Source of the DNA: CAWCDJ01 sp963778675
Lineage (GTDB): Bacteria > Acidobacteriota > Terriglobia > Bryobacterales > Bryobacteraceae
Reading direction: 5' to 3'
Length of the DNA: 64,000 nt
Assembly (NCBI GenBank): GCA_963778675.1
Contig: CAVZVI010000011.1
Location: 1 to 64,000 of the forward strand
Shown here: one piece after another, positions 59,390 to 64,000 of the stretch
How positions within the stretch are numbered: position 1 is the stretch's first letter
Layout of the letters: each line of letters opens with the position of its first letter
Translations under genes and position numbers: made by a program
Notes under the pieces: model-generated
What the model saw: only the letters and a program-made list of their open reading frames with translations
Database searches by the model: none
What the model was told of the DNA's origin: nothing

Positions 59390-61006
59390 ATGCTCGACCG
59401 AAGGAACTTCCTCCGCCTGATGGGAGCCGCGGCCGCCGCGCCGGCGCTCCATGCGGCGCCCGCCCGGAAGCCCAATTTCCTGGTGATTCTCGCCGACGAT
59501 ATGGGTTTCTCCGATGCCCGCTGTTATGGCGGCGATATCGATACGCCGAACCTCGACCGCCTGGCAGCCGGCGGCATCCGCTTTACCCAGATGTATTCGA
59601 CGGCGCGCTGCGGGCCGTCGCGAAGCTCACTGCTGACCGGATATTACGCCCAGCAGACCGCCTGCGACGTGATGACGCCGGGCAATATTCCGAACTATAC
59701 GCGATTCATTCCCGACCACCTGAAGCCGCTGGGCTACCGTACGTATCATTCGGGAAAATGGCACATCAAGTTCACGCCGCGCGAGGGGGTGGGGTTCGAC
59801 CATTCCTACACGCTGCTGGACGAGGACCGTTACTTCACGCCGCGCCGTCTGGAACTCGACGGAGAGCCGCTGCCGCAGCCCAAACCGGAGGAACATTACT
59901 ACACCACCACGGCGATCGCGGATTACGCGGTCCGCTTCCTGAAAGAGCACGCGCGCGATCACGCCGGCGATCCGTTCTTTCTCTACCTGGCGCCGCACTC
60001 GCCGCACTTCCCCCTGCAGGCGCCGGCCGAAGATATCGCCAGGTACAAAGACCGCTTCGCCGACGGCTGGGATACGGAGCGGGAACGCAAACTGGCGCGC
60101 ATGCATCGCATGGGCATCGTCAATTGCGCGCTTTCGCCGCTCGAGCCAAACATGTGGACGCACTGGAACACTCCGGACGATCAACTGCTGGCGAAAATCG
60201 GACCGGGCGAGGTGACCAGGGCGGTGCCGTGGTCGACTCTTACGGCGGAACAGAAGGCGTTCCAGCGGACCAAGATGGCGATTCACGCGGCGATGATCAC
60301 GCGGATGGACCTGGAGATCGGGAAGGTTCTGGACCAGTTAAAGGCCATGGACGCCTGGCGCGATACGGTGATCCTCTTCCTCTCGGATAATGGGGCGAGT
60401 TCGGAGCAGTTGATTCGCGGGGATGGCCACGACGCTTCCGCGCCGCCCGGTTCGGCGCGGTCGTTCCTGGGGCTGGGACCAGGGTGGTCGACGTGCTCGA
60501 ACACGCCGCTGCGGCTGCACAAATCGTGGGTCAACGAAGGGGGAATCGCTTCGCCGTTCATCGTCCACTGGCCGAATGGCGTCCGGGCACGCAACCAACT
60601 GCGTCACGACCCGTGCCACTTCGTGGACGTGCTGCCGACCCTGGCAGACATGGCGGGCGGCGACCCGCGGGAGCGTCCGGAAGGCGCGCCGCCCCTGGCG
60701 GGGCGGACGCTGGCACCGGCATTCCAAAAGGACGGCGCCGCGCCGCACGACTTCCTGTATTTCAACCACAACAACAACCGGGCCATCCGGGTGGGCGACT
60801 ACAAGCTGATCGCCACAGGCCGGGACGGGCCCTGGGAGCTATACGATCTGTCCACGGATCGTTGTGAACAGCACGATCTGGCCCAGGCGCAGGCCCCGCG
60901 CGTCAAGAGCATGGGGGCCCTATGGGATCAGCAGGATGAGGATTATGCACATCGTCGCGAGGCTGCCCCGCCCAGCACCCGCCGGCGGATGCGGACCTCG
61001 GGATAG
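59390..61006 (+). CDS. sulfatase with twin-arginine signal (arylsulfatase-like)
   Basis: 538 residues. MLDRRNFLRLMGAAAAAPAL is a clear twin-Arg signal. The domain has PNFLVILADDMGFSDARCYG, the activation motif TARCGPSRSSLLTGYY with Cys74, and YHSGKWHIKF and LFLSDNGASSEQL metal-site regions. Length and motifs match S1 sulfatases. Like its neighbour it needs a formylglycine-generating enzyme, which is not in this window. Only 43 bp separate the two divergent starts. Confidence 0.9.
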   Translation: MLDRRNFLRLMGAAAAAPALHAAPARKPNFLVILADDMGFSDARCYGGDIDTPNLDRLAAGGIRFTQMYSTARCGPSRSSLLTGYYAQQTACDVMTPGNIPNYTRFIPDHLKPLGYRTYHSGKWHIKFTPREGVGFDHSYTLLDEDRYFTPRRLELDGEPLPQPKPEEHYYTTTAIADYAVRFLKEHARDHAGDPFFLYLAPHSPHFPLQAPAEDIARYKDRFADGWDTERERKLARMHRMGIVNCALSPLEPNMWTHWNTPDDQLLAKIGPGEVTRAVPWSTLTAEQKAFQRTKMAIHAAMITRMDLEIGKVLDQLKAMDAWRDTVILFLSDNGASSEQLIRGDGHDASAPPGSARSFLGLGPGWSTCSNTPLRLHKSWVNEGGIASPFIVHWPNGVRARNQLRHDPCHFVDVLPTLADMAGGDPRERPEGAPPLAGRTLAPAFQKDGAAPHDFLYFNHNNNRAIRVGDYKLIATGRDGPWELYDLSTDRCEQHDLAQAQAPRVKSMGALWDQQDEDYAHRREAAPPSTRRRMRTSG

Positions 61007-61095
61007 TACCGTGTTATCGCGCGAAAACCACCCCTAAGACGCCGCCAGTGATATTGTAGACACCAAGGGGGCCGGTCCCTGGGGGCCGGAACGGC

Positions 61096-61998
61096 ATGAT
61101 ACGAAAGACCTCAGCATGTTTCATAACGTTCGCCGGCGTGATTGTGGTGGCGGGAGCGCAGCAGGCTCCCAAGACCCAGTTGACGGCTCGCGAACTCTTC
61201 TACGCCGCGGTGGAATCGCCCAAGCCCGCTACGCCGGTGAAGCCGCCGGCAAGGGCGTCTCACAAGGCGGCGAAGACGGAATCTGCGCACAAGACGGAAG
61301 AACAGGCTCCTGTCCGGCCTCGTCATACTACGCCGGCCGCGCCGGAAGCCGGGTTCGTACAACTGGCCTCGGAACGGACGACCGCGCCCGCGCCAACCGC
61401 CGGGCCGCCCCTCGGGTTGAAGTGCACGATTCTGAAGCTGACGGACGGCGAGATGACCGCCGTGCCCGCCGACACGGTGTTCCATGCAGGCGACAAGATT
61501 CAACTGGAGGTCCAGGCCAACAGTCCGGGCTACCTCTACATCATCAGTAAGGGATCGAGCGGCACCTGGAAGCCGATGTTCCCCTCGTCGGAAGTGGATG
61601 AAGGCAACAACCACGTAGACGGCTGGCATTCTTATACGCTGCCTCCGAAATCGCGCATGGTCTTCGACCAGCAGACCGGAACCGAGCGGATCTTCATCGT
61701 GTTCTCGCGCGAGCCGGAGACTGACCTGGAGAAGACGATCTATTCGCTGCAGAGCGGAAAAGCCCATCCGGCTGCCGCGCCGCAGGAGGCTCCCAAGCCG
61801 AAACAGATGATCATGACGGCAAGCGTCGACGAGGCCACCGTCGGACGGTTGCGCAACACCTTCTCGCGCGACCTGGTGATTGAGCGCGTGGACGAGAATA
61901 CGCCCGGGGAGAAGAAAGAGACGGCCGTCTACGTGGTCAATCCGACGGGCAGCCCGGATTCGCGGGTGGTGGCCGACCTCGCGCTGGTGCACCAATGA
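61096..61998 (+). CDS. exported DUF4384-containing protein
   Basis: 300 residues. Signal MIRKTSACFITFAGVIVVAG, a Pro/Ala/Lys linker (about 30-115), then a DUF4384 domain (about 115-215) with ADTVFHAGDKIQLEVQANSP, GYLYIISKGSSGTWKPMFPS and RIFIVFSREPETDLE. DUF4384 domains often occur fused or adjacent to caspase-like proteases. The stop overlaps the next start (ATGA), so it heads a three-gene operon ending in a caspase gene. The role is unknown. Confidence 0.8.
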   Translation: MIRKTSACFITFAGVIVVAGAQQAPKTQLTARELFYAAVESPKPATPVKPPARASHKAAKTESAHKTEEQAPVRPRHTTPAAPEAGFVQLASERTTAPAPTAGPPLGLKCTILKLTDGEMTAVPADTVFHAGDKIQLEVQANSPGYLYIISKGSSGTWKPMFPSSEVDEGNNHVDGWHSYTLPPKSRMVFDQQTGTERIFIVFSREPETDLEKTIYSLQSGKAHPAAAPQEAPKPKQMIMTASVDEATVGRLRNTFSRDLVIERVDENTPGEKKETAVYVVNPTGSPDSRVVADLALVHQ

Positions 61999-62666
61999 TT
62001 CGTGGAGTGGCGGAGGCCGCATTGGGTATTGCCCTGGCGGCCGCGCCGGCTTTCGCGCAGAGCCGCACCATGCAGCAGGGTGTGCACCGCATGGAGATCA
62101 CGCTGGAGCGGCTGGAAAGAGGCTCGTGGCACACCATCGACCCGGGGCTGGTACTGGCGCAGGGCGACCGCGTCCGCTTCCGCTTCCACACGAACTTCGA
62201 CGGCTACCTCTACGTCACCAACTTCAGCAGCTCGGGGAAGTACGGGCAGTTGTTCCCGCGGGAGGAGACGGGACAGGACAACCACATCACCTCCGGACAG
62301 GTATACCAGGTGCCGGAAACCGCAACCTTATTCAAAATCGCCGGACCGCCGGGTTATGAAACCGTGTACTGGCTGGTGAGCCCCACGCGGCTGGCCGCGC
62401 CAAGCATCACGCCGACTACCAAGCCGCTGACGCTGATGCCGCGGTGCGACGACGCGATTCTGCGGGCGCGCGGCGACTGCATCGATTCCTCTGCAGGCCC
62501 CAAGCTGATTCCGCGCGAAGTGGAACTGCCACAGGATCTCGCCCAGGCGGCGGGAGAGAGCCGCCGCGACCTGCTCTTTATGCGGCAGGAGAACAAAGCG
62601 GTGATCTCGTCGCCGGAACCTCTGACCGGCCCGGTGGTTTACGAGTTCCGCCTGGCGCACCGGTGA
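61995..62666 (+). CDS. second exported DUF4384 protein
   Basis: 223 residues. Signal MIRGVAEAALGIALAAAPAF, then a DUF4384 core with LVLAQGDRVRFRFHTNFDGY, LYVTNFSSSGKYGQLFPREE and TVYWLVSPTRLAAPS. The C-terminal half has CDDAILRARGDCIDSS and is otherwise unrecognised. The start overlaps the upstream stop and the stop overlaps the caspase start, implying strict co-translation of all three. Confidence 0.8.
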   Translation: MIRGVAEAALGIALAAAPAFAQSRTMQQGVHRMEITLERLERGSWHTIDPGLVLAQGDRVRFRFHTNFDGYLYVTNFSSSGKYGQLFPREETGQDNHITSGQVYQVPETATLFKIAGPPGYETVYWLVSPTRLAAPSITPTTKPLTLMPRCDDAILRARGDCIDSSAGPKLIPREVELPQDLAQAAGESRRDLLFMRQENKAVISSPEPLTGPVVYEFRLAHR

Positions 62667-64000
62667 TGGTCATGTGGAAGAGCATTCCGTTTCTGCTGGC
62701 ATGCGCCGCGCTGGGCGCTCAACAACAGCAGCCGCCGCAACAGCGCCAGCGCGATCTGAAGCTCGAGAATATCGAGCCCCCCGCCCCTCCCAAGACGCCC
62801 TCGATTCCCCGCAGTTACGCCGTGATCGTGGGCATCTCGCATTACAAGAACCTTCCCGACAAACTGCAGCTACAATACTCGGAACGGGACGCGCAATCCA
62901 TTTACACGATCCTGATCAGCCCGGAAGGCGGCAACTTCAAGGCGGAGAACGTCCACATTCTGACGGGCCCCAAGGCCACCCTGGCCGGCCTGCGGCGCGA
63001 GATCGATACCTGGCTTCCGGCCGTGGCCAAGCCGGGCGACCGCGTCCTGGTATATTTCGCCGGCCACGGCTTCATGTACCAGGGCAAAGGGTATCTGGCG
63101 CCATACGATATCGACCTCAACCATATCGCCGCTACCGGTTATCCGATGGATGAATTGGGCGAGGTGATCGGCAGCAAGATTCACGCCACGTCCAAAGTGC
63201 TGCTGACCGACGCCTGCCACAGCGGCGCGATTTCGCCCGAAGATTCGGCCAGCCTCAACAAAACGCTCTCCTCGCTCAACACCTCCCTGTTTTCACTGAC
63301 CGCCAGCCGCGACCGTGAGCGGTCGTTCGAGAGCCCGGAACTCGAAGGCGGCCACGGCGTTTTCACTTACTACGTGGTGAAGGGACTGGAAGGCGCCGCG
63401 GACACCAACCACGACGGCATCGTAACCGCGGACGAACTGGCCGAGTATGTTCACGAGCAGGTTCGTGAAGCCACCGGCGCGCAGCAGAACCCGACCTCCG
63501 ACCGCGGCAGCTTCGACCCCAACATGCTGTTGTCGTACGTACCCTCGAACGCCGCGCCTGCCAAGCCGCCGGCGCCTAAATACGGCACCCTGGTTTTCGA
63601 AGCCAACAAGGACGGCGTGGAGGTATTTGTCGACGACAAGTCGGTGGGAGTGATCTCGGCGGGAAAGACGATTACGGTCCCGGGGCTGCAGCCGGGCGAG
63701 CACACCATCAAAGGCGTGAAGATGGGGTACGAGCCGGACGGCCCCCGCCAGGAGACGGTATACCCCGGGCAGGAATCCACAGTCACCATCAAGATCCTGA
63801 TTCCGCGGCGGCGCTCCAAGGCCGCGGTCGATTCGCTCGACGACGGCATCAAGTATTACCTCAAGGGATACCAGCAGAACTACAAGAAAGCAGCCGAGTA
63901 TTTCGAAAAGGCGCTGGCCGCCGACCCGACTTACAGCCAGGCCGCTTACTACCTGGGATTGACTTACAACGCGATGTTTGACGAGACAAAAGCCCAGGAG
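62666..64000 (+). CDS. caspase-like (peptidase C14) protein with PEGA and TPR regions, 3' end outside window
   Basis: At least 444 residues; the frame is open to the window end. ATG 62666 overlaps the upstream stop; ATG 62672 is an alternative. A short signal (SIPFLLACAALGA) and Gln/Pro linker precede a caspase p20-like domain: SYAVIVGISHYKNLPDKLQL, catalytic His134 in LVYFAGHGFMYQG and Cys184 in LLTDACHSGAISP. At 246-257 DTNHDGIVTADE fits an EF-hand Ca2+ loop. A PEGA domain follows (about 306-375: VPGLQPGEHTIKGVKMGYEP), then a TPR-like helical pair (YYLKGYQQNYKKAAEYFEKA). The two DUF4384 genes upstream make a likely surface or periplasmic caspase module. Substrate and role are unknown. Confidence 0.85.
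   Translation, partial: MVMWKSIPFLLACAALGAQQQQPPQQRQRDLKLENIEPPAPPKTPSIPRSYAVIVGISHYKNLPDKLQLQYSERDAQSIYTILISPEGGNFKAENVHILTGPKATLAGLRREIDTWLPAVAKPGDRVLVYFAGHGFMYQGKGYLAPYDIDLNHIAATGYPMDELGEVIGSKIHATSKVLLTDACHSGAISPEDSASLNKTLSSLNTSLFSLTASRDRERSFESPELEGGHGVFTYYVVKGLEGAADTNHDGIVTADELAEYVHEQVREATGAQQNPTSDRGSFDPNMLLSYVPSNAAPAKPPAPKYGTLVFEANKDGVEVFVDDKSVGVISAGKTITVPGLQPGEHTIKGVKMGYEPDGPRQETVYPGQESTVTIKILIPRRRSKAAVDSLDDGIKYYLKGYQQNYKKAAEYFEKALAADPTYSQAAYYLGLTYNAMFDETKAQE

Noticed and set aside
57901..60390. 829-codon plus-strand frame
   Set aside because: Antisense to one sulfatase and out of frame with the other, both of which carry the C-x-P-S-R activation motif. It has no recognisable domain.

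Overview
The window looks like a chromosomal segment of an Acidobacteriota bacterium, probably of the Solibacter/Bryobacter (Bryobacterales) type. This rests on GC-rich coding DNA, a VWFA-related gene of the acidobacterial kind, an Oar-like TonB receptor with a carboxypeptidase-regulatory N-terminus, several PQQ/YVTN propeller proteins, LPXTG-like tails in a diderm, paired TAT-exported sulfatases and a DUF4384-caspase operon. The taxonomic call is inference from gene content; no ribosomal RNA is present.

Layout. 1-8.0 kb: a decayed VWFA gene, a sortase-signal-like surface protein, a run of very small membrane or stress proteins (DUF3309, lmo0937-like and Thivi_2564-like types), a Gln-rich repeat protein, a STAS protein and an NtrC-type regulator. 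8.0-9.2 kb: debris (a frameshifted TPR-like remnant and the last part of a tyrosine recombinase) beside an initiator tRNA. 9.3-19.4 kb: exported S55 peptidase, propeller proteins, a cytochrome c-PQQ dehydrogenase, BrkB, phosphate acetyltransferase and an AcuC-like deacetylase. 19.9-28.6 kb: a defence island. 28.6-35.9 kb: membrane protein, glycosyltransferase, DUF1801, NAD(P)-binding protein and a frameshifted TonB receptor. 36-64 kb: mostly housekeeping and surface functions (NRAMP-like and MFS transporters, PAP2, beta-CASP nuclease, tRNA-Ala, TatA/TatC, HIT, PurE, isocitrate dehydrogenase, heme A synthase, lytic transglycosylase, a PBP-like protein, a hybrid sensor kinase, type 5-like uracil-DNA glycosylase, sulfatases), ending in a DUF4384-DUF4384-caspase operon cut by the window end.

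The most notable system is in the island. A DUF4365 (PD-(D/E)XK) nuclease fused to an APAZ domain is translationally coupled to a short, catalytically degenerate prokaryotic Argonaute (24292-27065). This is the architecture of SPARDA defence systems. Divergent to it is a two-gene operon encoding two further PD-(D/E)XK nucleases. Outside these lie two damaged HicBA modules, one truncated and one with an amber codon in hicA. The whole set sits between two direct copies of the 3' part of a quinoprotein-like gene; the right copy has three internal deletions. This suggests integration by recombination in that gene, followed by decay.

Several genes have a TANNNT-like -10 hexamer only 6-10 nt before the start codon, which suggests leaderless transcripts are common in this genome.
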